This document shows positions 1-10,498 of a DNA stretch of 64,000 nucleotides, piece after piece (within the stretch, counting starts at the first letter, position 1; each line of letters begins with the position of its first letter). The DNA comes from Piezodorus guildinii. Lineage: Eukaryota; Arthropoda; Insecta; Hemiptera; Pentatomidae. A program made the translations under genes and the position numbers. The stretch spans positions 89,960,021 to 90,024,020 of the forward strand of contig CM041297.1 in the NCBI GenBank assembly GCA_023052935.1, in the 5' to 3' direction. The notes beneath the pieces are model-generated. The model saw only the letters and a program-made list of their open reading frames with translations. It did no database searches and was not told the DNA's origin.

Positions 1-57
1 GAACCCAAGAACTTGGGCATATGAAATCCTTAACCCTGATTAAATAAATTAAAGGCC

Positions 58-300
58 CGCTGTAGTACCCTGGCTAGCATAACAGCCTTCTATAACTAAA
101 GTCGCGGGTTCAAACCCGGCAGATAGTATAGGATTTTTTAAGGGAGTAAAAAATACTTGGCTTTGTCGTGATTCGGAGGGAGAGTAACATGGTGGTCCCG
201 AATCTATGCAATGTCTGGTACTGGCTAAAGATCCTTTAAAGACTGGTGAAAAATACTTGGTTATGCCCTTATTCTAAGGGGTTGTAAAAAATATATAAAT
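58..300 (+). repeat. tRNA-derived SINE, family A (copy A1)
   Basis: The head has a Pol III type 2 promoter layout: an A-box-like TGGCTAGCATAACAG near 71-85 and a good B box GGTTCAAACCC near 108-118. A body follows (GGAGTAAAAAATACTTGG, then GGTGGTCCCGA) that recurs at 60.1 kb (+), 8.85-9.1 kb (-) and, without the head, at 4.23-4.41 kb. The same head and body recurring at unlinked sites marks a dispersed SINE and not a real tRNA gene. The 3' end is indistinct. Confidence 0.7.
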
Positions 301-1440
301 TCTAAGGTATGAATATATTAATGTATATGAGAAAACCTATATACATAAGGTTTGGTCCATCAACCAGTCGATAATATTTCCCTGACGTTTCTGAAATTTA
401 CAGAATATACTTTTTTGCATATTTTAAAATTTCGACTGGTCATGTATTTGGGTCTTTGTTCGTAATTGTTTACTACATTCACGGATGCCTGGGTATTTTA
501 TTTATTTAGCAATGATCCCCACTAGCTTTAACAAATTTTTATTGTAGTATACTACCTCTTAGTGTATTTAAATATTACACCATTTTACACTATTACTTTT
601 AAATTAAAATCATTGAGTGTATGAAGCAATAACTAAATTTTATCTTAAATCTAATATATAATTTATAACTTATCTCATTTTATTATGGTCTCAAAATGTT
701 ATACAATATTATTTAAAGAAAAAAAATAAACATCATAACGGCTCGAATTTTAAGAGTTTAAAGATTTCTAGCAGATAAAATGCCAATTTTAGCGGAAATA
801 AACTAGTTTGGGAATAATATACGAGGTAAAATGAAATGGACCAGCAAATTATGAGGAAAAAACACGCAGGTGAACGAACTGGCCAAACCTGTAGAGCTTG
901 AGGATTCACCTGAAACTCCCCCAGGGCAAGGTCACGCGTTTTTTCTTCCTTCTTTAAATATAAAAAATAATTTAATGGTTACAATATCATTAGATCTATG
1001 GTAATCTAATATTAAGTTTTTAAGATTATTAAAAAGATGAAATGAGAGGATTGCTATAAATTTTATTAAAATTAAAATTTTATCTTAAAAAATTATTTCT
1101 TTTGCAAAGTGAGAGTAAAACCAGCAAAGCTAATGACTTCGTAAAACCACATACTAACGATCTCTTCTAATCCACGTAAGACAGTGGTCACTCCTCTTCA
1201 TACCTTGAATTCAATGACCAGGAAGCTCTAAATCCGAAATCCGTAAGTATGTACGAGTATATATGTATGCGTGTGCAACCGAAACTCCGTTTGCCAGAAA
1301 TCCCCAAGTAGGGGAAATGGAAATGAAGAAAAAAGAATCGGGGTCTAAGAGTTTACTTTAATTCGCGAAACATTGATTTGATAGCATTTATAGTTTTATA
1401 CAAGATAGAGGTATTTATTAAATACCAATAACTAACTGCA
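301..1440. other. AT-rich interval, no gene seen
   Basis: I see no ORF with recognisable protein similarity, no terminal repeats and no RNA gene. The DNA is strongly AT-rich with short homopolymer runs. Confidence 0.5.
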
Positions 1441-1445
1441 TAGTG

Positions 1446-1838
1446 CTACAGCCGTAGAAGGACCTGGAACTCCTCTACAATCCTACTACACTCTTCTCTA
1501 TTCTGGGCGAGTCTCCTCCATCCTTTGATTCCCATTTCTCTCAATACCTTCTCCATACTATCCGACCATCTTAATCGTGGACGTCCATTAATTCTTTCTT
1601 CTCCAGGCATACCGTGCAGGAACTTTTTGGAAACCCTACTCACCGGCATCCGCTCTATATGCCCCAGCCTTCTCAACTGATTCTTTCTGACAAAGGAAAC
1701 TAGATCTGGTTCTTGGAACCTTTCTTTCAGCTCCTCATTCTTTCTTTTTCTCCAGTTGCCGTATTCACAAACAGGTCCATATGTTCTTTTGGGTACATTC
1801 CTTTCCCAAACTTTTAACATTCTTTGGAAAGTACCCAA
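1446..1838 (-). pseudogene. LINE reverse transcriptase C-terminal fragment
   Basis: This is the longest open piece of the LINE, 130 codons. It starts inside the thumb region (RTYGPVCEYGNWRKRKNEEL, then LVSFVRKNQLRRLGHIERM) and ends at a stop after EEFQVLLRL, close to the expected end of ORF2. The nominal Met is internal to the original polyprotein, so this is not an independent gene. The palm catalytic motifs lie upstream in broken sequence. Confidence 0.75.
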
Positions 1839-3125
1839 GTCTTATGTGACACAACCGACCTAATGACTGTTTTATATAAAATAACCTTAGCTCTGTTGGT
1901 CAATCCTCTGAATTTTAATGGGTTTTGAAGATCATATTAGCACCAGCTTCCAGCAGCTACTCTTGCCTTAATTTCTTCTTGGTGTTCATTCTTTGATGTG
2001 ACTAGAGCTCCCAAATATTTAAATGGTTGGCAATCCTGAAAGTGTGGCCTTCAAATTTGACCATTTATTTTCTATTATATGGTGGATTTCATGAAAACTT
2101 CACATAAACTATCTTTTCATCGTTTACACGGAGGTCCAATTTTATCGCAGCGTTTTCGAACTCCTCAAACGCCCCTCCAATAAAGCTGCTCTTGATCTAG
2201 CCGATATTACTTCATCTCTCTACTGCTGGTTAAAAACGGATGTTGTCCGAATAGCACGTACTGCATATTCTAGGGCTAGGTTGAAAAGAGTTGGATACAG
2301 GAGTCTCCCTTGCCTTAGGCCGTTTTCTACTGTAAACTTTTCCGATAATGATCTTATCTTAACTTGACTTACAGCAACTATCTATCAGTGTCATCCTAGT
2401 TAATCTAACTAGCTTTTTCGGTACACCTAAATTGACCTTTACTTTTACTAATTCGCTTCTATTGGCACTATCATAAGCGTGTTTAAAATCGATGAAAAGA
2501 TGATCTACATTATATTAATTAAATTTTCCAGCACCTGTTTGGCGGTAAATATAAGATCGACTGTAGATCTATTTGGCCAGAAGTCACACTGATATTCACC
2601 AAGAATATGTTCGGACCATACTTGTAATTTTTTTATTTAGCTGTATGGTCTCATACACTACTTCCAAGAAAATCGTTATATACCTCATATTTATAGTCCT
2701 GTCTCCCTATTTGAAAACCGAGCAGATAATAGCTACCGTCTACTCATTCAGCATTTTTCCTTCTACCCATACCTCCAAAACAAATTCGTATACTTTCTTT
2801 AATAGGTCCTCTCCACCATATTTTAACATTTCTGCGTCAATGCCATCATAGCCTGGACTTTTATTGTTTCTAAGTACTTCCACAACTTCAATGAAATCTT
2901 CATTATCTGGAGGTTCTACATGATCCTCGCCACTCAATAATTCATCTAGTATACGTCCAAGCAACACATTCCTTTCTGTATTTTCATCTCTATTCAAAAG
3001 TCCTCTGGAAATATTGTCGCCAAGTATCTAATATCTCTGCAGTTCCTCCCACTATATTACCTTGTCTGTCTCTGCTAACTCTTATCCTTGGTTGGAAACC
3101 ATTTTTAAATTCCCTGAAATATCTT
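1446..3125 (-). mobile_element. Decayed LINE (endonuclease-reverse transcriptase type), minus strand
   Basis: Reading right to left, four blocks of LINE ORF2 can be recognised across frame changes and stops. The first is a pre-RT piece, ILDTWRQYFQRTF (about 3040-3000). The second is an RT entry block, RNNKSPGYDGIDAEMLKYGG, with IDAEMLK (2997-2740). The third is a degraded palm region (about 2350-1850). The last is a C-terminal block (1838-1446) with LRRLGHIERMP, GRPRLRWSDSMEKVLREMG and GWRRLAQNREE. This tail (RLGH..RMP, GRP..RW.D, WR..A..R) is typical of insect endonuclease-reverse transcriptase LINEs. Many frame breaks show that it is dead. The clade is uncertain, RTE-like or a related group. 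The same family tail recurs at 23.9-24.5 kb. Confidence 0.75.
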
Positions 3126-4200
3126 AAAATTCCAGAAAATAAAAACTGTTTTGAAACCAGATACAAAGAAAAGCCGGATGGATTTAATAGTGTGACATAG
3201 TCGAGTCAAAGGAAGCATGGTTCTGATTACAAACCAAGGCTTCACAAATATTTTACAATCAGCTTTTCAGATTTAAAAAAAAAAAAAAAAATTCTCAATA
3301 AGACCACGCGGTCCAGGAGTCCACGGACCACTGGTTTCAAACCTCTGCTCTAAAAATATTACGACTTCAATGAAGGAATCGTTAGGACAAGATGAGAAAA
3401 ATACCTTATCCAGTAATACTTATGTTTATATTATTTGAAAATAAAATAAATAGACTTATTTAGAAGTTAGAGATCTTTTGACATTGACAAGGCTTTAAGG
3501 GTCAGAGACCTACTTCCCTTGTTGCATCAGAATTTATGTCAGTTCCTAATATTCTGGTATTAGTAAAACACTTTCTCGGATCATTTGAAAACAGGACTTT
3601 TCTTCTTCATATTGCTAAAATATTTCAGGAAAAAGTAGTACATCTTGATGAGTAAAAAAATAAAGAAATGATGGTATAACAGTGCCAATAATTGATATTG
3701 AATTGAATTAAACGTTAGAACTTTGATAAATTTATGTTTTAAAAATAAGGATAAGTCAGGTGGTTTGACATTAATATTGGTTATATTCTATTACTTACAT
3801 GTAACATTAAAGTTACAAAATATTTTTTAATTTTCAATTGCTTGGTTCTAATTAAATATTATTGAAAGATTATTGAGAGTAAAGTAGACAAATAATTAGG
3901 ACTGGAAACCGACTGTGGATATCAATAAACCCAAACAAATTTACCACACGAATGGCAAATATCATAAAAGTTAGTTCTAACTATAAAAATGTAAATCTAG
4001 TTAGTAAGCAAACTATGTCGATATGATCAAGATAAATTAAAATTTAAAACCGTTAAAATTTTCAAAAAGACGCAGCGTTGCTTTTTTTTTGGTTCATCAG
4101 TTGTTTTAAATTATTGAAATTAGTCAAACATTGATTTTAACATCAAATAAATTATGGTTAATTAATGTTTTAATCAGTAAAAGTCGTGTTTAAGGAAGAT
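3126..4200. other. Intergenic, poly(A) run and low-complexity DNA
   Basis: A 17-bp A run lies near 3274-3290. It is followed by a short GC-richer block (3300-3350) containing ACCACTGGTTTCAAACCTCTG, which resembles the end of a hAT-type non-autonomous element, but I could not find a partner end. The rest is AT-rich without recognisable features. Confidence 0.3.
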
Positions 4201-4224
4201 GGTAAAGAAATGTTGTTGGAAGAA

Positions 4225-4415
4225 GTCACCTGTGGGGTAGTAGCTACTATCATTGCCGGAATGTGGTCCAAAGCCTATGTGATGTCAGGAACTCTTTAAA
4301 TATCCCTAATTAAACCGTGATAGGCAAAATTTAGGACTGTCCCTGTAGCATCGTCCGATTAGCCACAGCAGCATAGATAAACGAATAGATAAATAAATGA
4401 ATAGATAAACAATCC
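4225..4415 (+). repeat. SINE family A body (copy A2), head missing
   Basis: The stretch with ATGTGGTCCAAAGCC, GTCAGGAACT, TAGGCAAAATTTAGGACT and GCATCGTCCGATTAGCCAC aligns with the body and tail of the SINE-A copies at 60.2-60.35 kb and, reversed, at 8.85-8.95 kb. The tRNA-like head is absent or unrecognisable. It ends in a simple ATAGATAAAYGAATAGATAAA run, a likely SINE tail. Confidence 0.55.
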
Positions 4416-5557
4416 TGTTGGAAGTTTAAAGAAAGTAATGACATTGGAGCGAAGAAAGGCATGTCCGGATGGACGTCCCCATCTTGCAGCCCCTATTCTT
4501 ATCAGGGTGTTGGGATACCACACTTCCGTTCCTGAAGGTTTCTCGATATAGATAGCATCTTGCTAACTCGTGACAAATGGTTTTGTGCTTCTTAGTGCTA
4601 TTCCAAATTTAAATTTGAGTAAATTCGACCAAAAATCTGGACCATTTACCAATTACCAAGCTAATAGTCAAATTAGTTAACATAGCAATTACAAGCCTTT
4701 TTTCACAAGAACTGAATGGCGACCTATCAAACGAGAACTATTAATGATTTAAAAGAGCAATATTAAACTGTTAATTTAAAATCAATTTGATGATATTCGC
4801 AAACATATCTTATGCCTAGTCATGTTAGAAGCTCAAGGTACATTACATTAGCTGATTGTTAATTTGAATCACAGATGCTATATATGTTTATGTTTAAAAT
4901 AACGTATATACGAATAAACATGACAGGAGAAATGATGGGTAAGAATTAAAACCTGATGTCGTGCGAATTGATAACAAGAATGATAAAAACTAGTTTATTC
5001 AATACTTGCGCAAAAGAAACACATTCAACTGGCAATTCATCGAAATTTCGAGTTTTAGTTAAAATTAGTTATATAAATTTTTTTTTTTTTTTTAATTGGT
5101 TCTACAAGGTCGTTGAGGTTACATTATGAGACTTATCTTCTATCTCAAGTGCTCTCAACCCGAAGCGCATGACTCAACTCCATACGTTAATTATCAATAA
5201 TTATTAAAAAAATATTAACATTTTTGCCAAGTAATATATTTAATAAGTTTAAAAAATATGACGTCCCAATTCCTTCCAAATGTTTAGTTCATGATTTGTT
5301 CAAGTTGTCAAGTAGGATTTCAGAAAGTGGCACATCCTTGAGCAAAGCAAATTTTCTCATTTGTTCTAGGTATTTATGGCCAATAAGGTTTAAATATTAA
5401 AATGTCAACAACTCTAATCTTAATGTAGCATACAAAAAAAAAAAATCTGCTCTGAATATAAAATTAATGCATAATAATGTTACTTTTGATATCTCACGAT
5501 TGAGATAGAAGATTAATACATTTATGGGACTTAATCGTTCTTATTCTTAGTTTATCC
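4416..5557. other. Probable intron or intergenic DNA downstream of the 5.6-kb exon
   Basis: Because the exon at 5567-5794 reads leftward and ends in a splice donor, this stretch should hold its first intron. I see a modestly GC-richer block at about 4440-4570, which has one open minus-strand frame but no family I know. I could not identify the next exon. Confidence 0.3.
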
Positions 5558-5566
5558 TTAAGTTAC

Positions 5567-5794
5567 CTGAGGATCAGAGATTAATTCTCCGATGCCACGA
5601 CTGCCTGATATAAGATCTCCGATGTGCTTGCCAGCTCCGGAGGTGACCAAACCCTGGACGATGGAGGCAATACCCCCGTCGTTCTTGGCCAAGGAGTCCT
5701 GGATGAGGGTCTTGGCCGCCTCGAGGAATGGGTTGGCATCCTCTGTAAGGACGGGGACTGCTAAGAAGAAGAGGAGTAGCGGACGATACGACAT
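5567..5794 (-). CDS. First coding exon of a small secreted host protein (partial gene)
   Basis: An ATG at 5794 (purine at -3) opens 76 codons. They begin with a textbook signal peptide (Met-Ser-Tyr-Arg, then LLLFFLAVPVL; cleavage likely about residues 17-19). An acidic or amphipathic mature start NPFLEAAKTLIQDSL is followed by a Gly-rich segment with SGAGKHIGDLISG. The frame runs into CAG|GTAACT at 5567/5566, a good 5' splice site, and stops nine bases later if unspliced, so this is an exon and not a complete gene. GC content is far above the flanks and there is no repeat signature. An upstream in-frame Met (5869) lies before the signal peptide and is an unlikely start. The family is not recognised with certainty; it looks like a conserved insect secreted protein of unknown function. 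Remaining exons were not found. Confidence 0.7.
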
Positions 5795-5960
5795 GACGGC
5801 ACCGACTGACACCTGTTCAGCTGGTCGTAGGTGGCTCGGAGGAGCTCGGCCGTCTTCGGTTTCCGCCACGCTCTGGAATTCCCTGGCCAGCTACCTGTCG
5901 AGTGTTTTCACCTCTGGAACTTCAGAGACAGTTTTAGGTCGAGATGACGAAGAACAAAGG
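5795..5960 (-). promoter_or_regulatory. Likely 5' UTR and proximal promoter of the secreted-protein gene
   Basis: GC-rich DNA continues about 150 bp upstream of the start codon and then falls sharply into AT-rich DNA. An initiator-like TCAGT lies close to the ATG, and a TATAAT-like tract sits near 5990. No start site can be fixed from sequence alone. Confidence 0.3.
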
Positions 5961-6023
5961 AAGCTGGGAAGTGTTAACTCTATTTTTCCATTATAAAAAA
6001 ATATTTAAAAACACGGAAATTGA

Positions 6024-6855
6024 CCTTTAACTAGTGAGGTGAAATTTATAGTCAAAATTGGTGAGGTGTGGTCTCTCATACCCCAGACCGCATTTTCTTT
6101 TTTTTTTTAAATCATGAAACATTTAGAATTGTTTATTCTTTTAAAATACGTTAATTCAACCTATATACATCCTTAATAAAGGATGCTTTAAAAATTGAAT
6201 AAATTCCTGATATTTTTAAATACATTTTATTAATACTTTCTTCTTCTTTTTTTAATGTTATATTCTAAGCAATGAAAACATTTGTAAAATGATATATAAA
6301 CAAGTTCATATCTTAAAGTTTATTATATTTAAAAAAACGGAAAAATGGTGGACAAAATGAAACTTTTATATCGTAAAGAATGTATGCACAGCTAAAATTA
6401 GGCATAGTTTATGCAATAAGAAACCGAACATTGCCCACAAATGACTTAATATCCTTGTTTCTTGAAAAATAACGTTCTCCTTTTCTTCGGGGGGTCTTCT
6501 GATTATGTCTGTTTTTCCCCCTAATAACGATTGAGCTTTAAACCGAAGTCCGAGATTTTCTGTCACGAGACCATCTGGTCATGTGGTCCTTTAACAAGGA
6601 TGATCCCAGCTTCTTCATAAAATAAAAAAAATAAAGATCACGAGACATTTCTTTTAACAAATTGAAAAAAACACTTCTATAGGACCCCAATGACACTGTC
6701 CTAAAGCTATGCCAGACAAAAACTTACTAATATTACAAACATGTCGAGACAGAAAATGTCAGGTTTTCACAAGCCGGTCGGATTGAGACAATGGGATTCA
6801 CAAAACTTTAAAGGGCCCTTGGGGGTCCTGTAGACCCCACCTCACCAGTTAAAGG
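6024..6855 (-). mobile_element. piggyBac-like element remnant with TTAA-type ends
   Basis: The two ends are inverted repeats. The left end reads CCTTTAACTAGTGAGGTG; the right end, read inward, is CCTTTAACTGGTGAGGTG followed by GGGTCTACAGGACCCC. The right end abuts TTAA (6856-6859) and the left abuts TTGA (6020-6023), which fits a TTAA duplication with one mutation. TTAA targets and CCYTTAAC..GTGAGGTGGGGTC ends are characteristic of insect piggyBac-like elements. Internally, a minus-strand piece around 6500-6370 (RNKDIKS context) weakly resembles a decayed C-terminal Cys-rich domain. At 832 bp it is an internally deleted or non-autonomous copy. Confidence 0.6.
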
Positions 6856-6871
6856 TTAAATACCTAATTAT

Positions 6872-7162
6872 TGAAAAACCGCCTCTCTACAACCCATGAA
6901 GGGTGTTCGGTTCCGTAGTTAAAAAGAATCCTACTGTATCACGGCCAACGGCTGTGCAAGTAGGTGATTCAGGCCTAGATCACACTCAACCACCAGGGTT
7001 TCCTCAATTTTTTTATACCCGGTTTAAAGAGGATGTGTTTGGTCCACAACTGAAGTAACAGGATAAATAATTCTGCTACAGCCTGGGTTCGAACCTGCAA
7101 ACCCGGAAAACAAGTAGACTAGTGCTTAATCCAATAGACTAAGCCACCCCCATATTTTTGTG
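6872..7162 (-). repeat. tRNA-derived SINE, family B (copy B2)
   Basis: On the minus strand the head reads GTGGCTTAGTCTATTGG (A box) and GGTTCGAACCC (B box). A body follows with GAATCACCTACTTGCAC and CCGTTGGCC, ending in CTTCATGGGTTGTAG and a GGTTTTT tail. The body and tail match the copy at 17.0-17.34 kb. It sits 16 bp beyond the piggyBac-like element. Confidence 0.7.
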
Positions 7163-7920
7163 GCTTAATACCTATAAACACAGGGATTTTTTTATTTTAA
7201 AGGGGTATTTAAGACAATCTATTGTTGAATAAGCAAGAAGTTTACCAGGTGTCAGATATTTAACGAATGATTAAATGATGATATGACTATCTTATTAAAA
7301 TTATTTTCTTAACTTTTATATTATTCTTGAAGCAATTTAGTTCTGTGTGCCATAGATTTTCAGTAGAATTCAAGTTTTGAAAGTAACTTTATAGTGAAGT
7401 AATTCTTTTCTATATTTTCTTAGTCATTTCTCAATTGTAAAAATTGGGTAATTGCCCATGATTAATAAACTGCATTTTCTATTCGGTTCGTTCACAGCAT
7501 ATTACTACTTAAAACCGAATACAGTTACAAGTAATATTTAAAAAAATGTTTACTCGTTTGCTCAAAAAAATTGAATTTTGGCTTTACATTATCTTGGTAA
7601 CTATAAAACCAACAGATGTCTTAACACTTAAATTAATGCCAACTAAGTTTAACACATTACAACACGAGCTAAGTTCAACACTATAAAATACTTTATAAAA
7701 TAAAATGTCTAATATCACTTAAATTAAAGCTTGTCAAATGCAATATAAAGTACTTTCTTCAACATACTTCGTGGAAAAAATATTTTTCTAGATATTGGCC
7801 TAAATAAAACTAAATTTCTTAGATTAATCATTTCTTTGAAATAAAATGTGTTCTTGGTTTATTTCATCGTGGTAATTATTAGATCTACTGATCTCTCATA
7901 GCACTCACATTAAAACTAGT
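7163..7920. other. AT-rich interval, no gene seen
   Basis: I found no coding, RNA or terminal-repeat signal; the stretch separates SINE copy B2 from R-family copy R1. Confidence 0.5.
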
Positions 7921-7927
7921 TGTTTTT

Positions 7928-8049
7928 ACTTTCACTTACTATATATAGTAAGGGAAAGTATTGCGATCTTGAAAATTTTCGAATTCCAGTTTTCAATGGA
8001 ATACATGTTTTAGGGCTCCTGAGTCCAAATAATCAAGTCCCGCAAAAAG

Positions 8050-8087
<38 letters not shown>

Positions 8088-8830
8088 TAACTCCCGGGCG
8101 GAAACGGTATGTCCTATGAAACTGAAATTTCATATTTAAGACAAATATACGAACGAGACGTTAAAAAACCTTTTTAATCAAATTGAGCTTACCAGAAGAG
8201 CCACTTTATACCATGCATTTTGCATCTTTTTCGATTTTCTCGTAAACGGTTCCGACGATTTTGATTAAACTCGCTATGTCGATGTAAAATTTAATGAGCT
8301 TTGATATCATGTAGTTTTCATTCTGATTAAAATGGTCTGACAGAGCTTAAATGCCGATATTTTAAATTTTCCTCCTCTAAAGTACCTTTAATTTTGTAGA
8401 TTCTATAAAAATAACCATATTATCTTGTTAGCATTGATAAACAACGGATAAATATGTAAGTTCTGCGAATTTGAAAAACAGCTAAAGGATAAAACTGAAA
8501 AAATATATTTTTAATGATTTTTTTGTTTTTGAACATAAGAACAGTAATATATTAAGACATGTATGATATACCGTTTGAAAGCTAAAGATTTTAGAAAAAA
8601 AAAGTATCTCATACCCAAGCTTTTAAAAGTTAATAGAGAGTGATGAAAAGCCGATAAAACTAACTGATTATTTTAGATAAAAATATAATAGATTTTTTAA
8701 TAAAACAAATGTTTCTATAGAAGTTCCATTTAACTAGTTATTTTATGGTTTCACCCATATTTGAAAATTCTCTAATCGATTTTAAAAACGAGGGTAAGTA
8801 AAAGTCGTGTGTTGCCCGCACCAGATTTTT
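7928..8830 (+). mobile_element. R-family non-autonomous element, full-length copy R1 (Helitron/DINE-like layout)
   Basis: The left end is ACTTTCACTTACTATATATAG followed by TAAGGGAAAGTATTGCGATC, a near-palindrome. The right end is GTAAGTAAAAGT, then CGTGTGTTGCCC and GCACCAGATTTTT. An internal (TG)n microsatellite (about 8051-8087) sits between fixed flanks (AAAAAGGTCTG and GGTAACTCCCGGGCGG). Six other copies share this layout at 40.7, 45.7, 51.6, 51.9, 55.2 (minus) and 56.9 kb. There is no coding capacity. Reversed, the element starts with TC, has a subterminal ACTTTCACTTAC and ends in a hairpin, which recalls Helitron-like DINE/HINE elements; class assignment is inference. Confidence 0.75.
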
Positions 8831-8844
8831 TATTCATTCAACTT

Positions 8845-9108
8845 CACTTGCTGCTGTGGCTAATCCGACGATACTACAGTTAAAATACTAAATTTAGCCT
8901 ATCTATGTTTACTTAGGATAAGGATCTGTTACCAGTACTTGACATCGTAGAGGCTCGGAACCACCATTTTACGTCTCCTCCGAAGTAAGGCATAACTAAG
9001 AATGTTTTAATCCCTATAAAAAATCCTAGGACCATCAGCCGGGTTTGAGTCCGCTATCATGGGCATAGAAGGCTGTAAAGCAAGCAACTGCACCACAGAT
9101 TACAGCAA
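8845..9108 (-). repeat. SINE family A, copy A3
   Basis: On the minus strand this has the head (A-box region near 9100-9085, B box GGACTCAAACCCGGC near 9055-9040). The body follows with CCTAGGATTTTTTATAGGG and TTACTTCGGAGGAGACG, and the tail with TAGGCTAAATTTAGTA and GTCGGATTAGCCACAGCAGC. It is the most complete SINE-A copy, running head to tail, and it abuts the right end of R1. Confidence 0.75.
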
Positions 9109-9830
9109 TTAAAACTAGTTAAATGCGCTATAAAGTATTTTATTAACAAAGTTAAAATTTAGTGATTTCTTGGAAATAAAATCTTTATAACAATCAGAAC
9201 TAGACATATCTCTTACCTGTCAATCTATTATCTATCAATGTATACATAATTAAATAGTCTATAATGAAGTTTATTTTACTACTTTGTAGTTATCTGTCTC
9301 ACAATAAATTAGTTTTTAATCACGAGCTTCTAACTAATATCCAATCAGATGTAGATAACTCGAAACTGTCAAGTACCAGTCAATTTATCAACAGAGTACA
9401 TTATATGTAGTCATTTTTACTCCCTTGGTAGGATTATCTTCGGAGATAAGTGAAGGAAGAAATAGCGCAGTGTACCGATGCAGGAAGTTTTTTCACAACT
9501 TTCAGAAAACATTTCAACGAAATTGCACCTGGTCTAGGCAACATGACTTGATAATTTTAATTTTACTCGATGAAGACTTCAGGATATGTGTAAATTTATA
9601 TCCAACAGAAGAATAAAAGTGCCTTTGACTCTTACTAATTCCCCTGGCTCGTAGGACCAGCAGGCTGACTGTAGAACAAAATGCATTTAAAATATTTCCT
9701 TTTCTTCTTGTTGTAGAAGGCAAGAAGAATCATCTGAGCTGTTAAACAAATCAAACACAGATCATATATTTCAAAGAAATATGTCTTCACCATACTGCAA
9801 GACCGTTGCCCTCGTTGAATAGCAAAGAGG
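9109..9830. other. No gene recognised
   Basis: Short open frames here (including one at 9425-9616) lack any family similarity or codon signal that I can see. Confidence 0.4.
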
Positions 9831-9907
9831 AAGGCAAGGTGTGAAACATTGAAAAAAAGATGGCTGGTCGATGTAGTGGATGATCTTCAGGAAATAAGAA
9901 GAGGTTA
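9830..9907 (+). pseudogene. Possible LINE C-terminal scrap
   Basis: One frame reads ETLKKRWLVDVVDDLQEIRR before a stop. This resembles the RW.D.V..DL segment near the ORF2 C-terminus of insect endonuclease-reverse transcriptase LINEs. It is too short to be certain. Confidence 0.3.
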
Positions 9908-10047
9908 GTGATGGTCAAGGTCAGTTAAATGTTTCTTCGATTCACATGTTTCGGAATGTAGGGGAATTGTTCATAATATGGAGATGTAATGGGTAATAAT
10001 GACGAGTTCATTAAATGTGTTGGTGAAATATTAATGTTTATTTAATA

Positions 10048-10496
10048 TTGGGTTGTTAAATAAGTTGGTAACGTTTCACAATATTTCAATTTAATCAATA
10101 TTTCAATTTACGAAATTCTCTGTGTTTATAAAATCTTCTTTACTTGATCAATAATGTTTACATATTCTAACAAAGGATTAAGGTGCTTTTGTGTATTAGA
10201 TTCCTTATCATTAAGTGGTATTTTGCTTACTCAAAATGGAAGAGAAAAAAATTCATCTTCGTCATTTAGTGATTTTTTATTTCTGAAAAATAAAATCCGC
10301 TTACAGACAAATTAACAAAATTTGTAGTGTGTGTGGCGATGATGCTAAAGAAGAAAGCGCCGTAAATGGTTTGCTCGGTTGCAGAACCGAAAATTTTGAC
10401 TTGGAACACGCAAAGCTCTCGGACCCTTAAATGTTGATGATGACCAAATTTAAGCGTAACTGATCAAAAAACAATTTTTTTGTTTAAATAACCAAA
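10048..10496 (+). mobile_element. mariner-type transposon relic with TA-flanked ends
   Basis: The left end TTGGGTTGTTAAATAAG follows TA (10046-10047). The right end, read inward, is TTTGGTTATTTAAAC and is followed by TA (10497-10498). About 11 of the first 16 terminal positions match. Inside, at 10232-10460, decayed codons in shifting frames match the mariner transposase N-terminus. RHLVIFYF comes first, then CVCGDDAKEES, then TENFDLEHAKLSDP and VDDDQI, corresponding to the first HTH and the GNFDLED..RSGRP..VDDDQI linker. The rest of the transposase, including the catalytic DD(34)D domain, is deleted, leaving 449 bp. Confidence 0.6.
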
Positions 10497-10498
10497 TA

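Noticed and set aside
3300..3350. hAT-type terminal repeat
   Set aside because: CCAGTGGTTTGAAACC-like wording is present but no partner end, target duplication or internal match was found.
5592..5996. 134-codon plus-strand open frame over the secreted-protein exon
   Set aside because: It is antisense to an exon with a signal peptide, a good start context and a splice donor. Its own sequence has no signal peptide or family similarity, and its openness follows from high GC.
8051..8087. (TG)n as an independent satellite or recombination signal
   Set aside because: It is a fixed internal part of the R family and occurs at the same place in the other copies.
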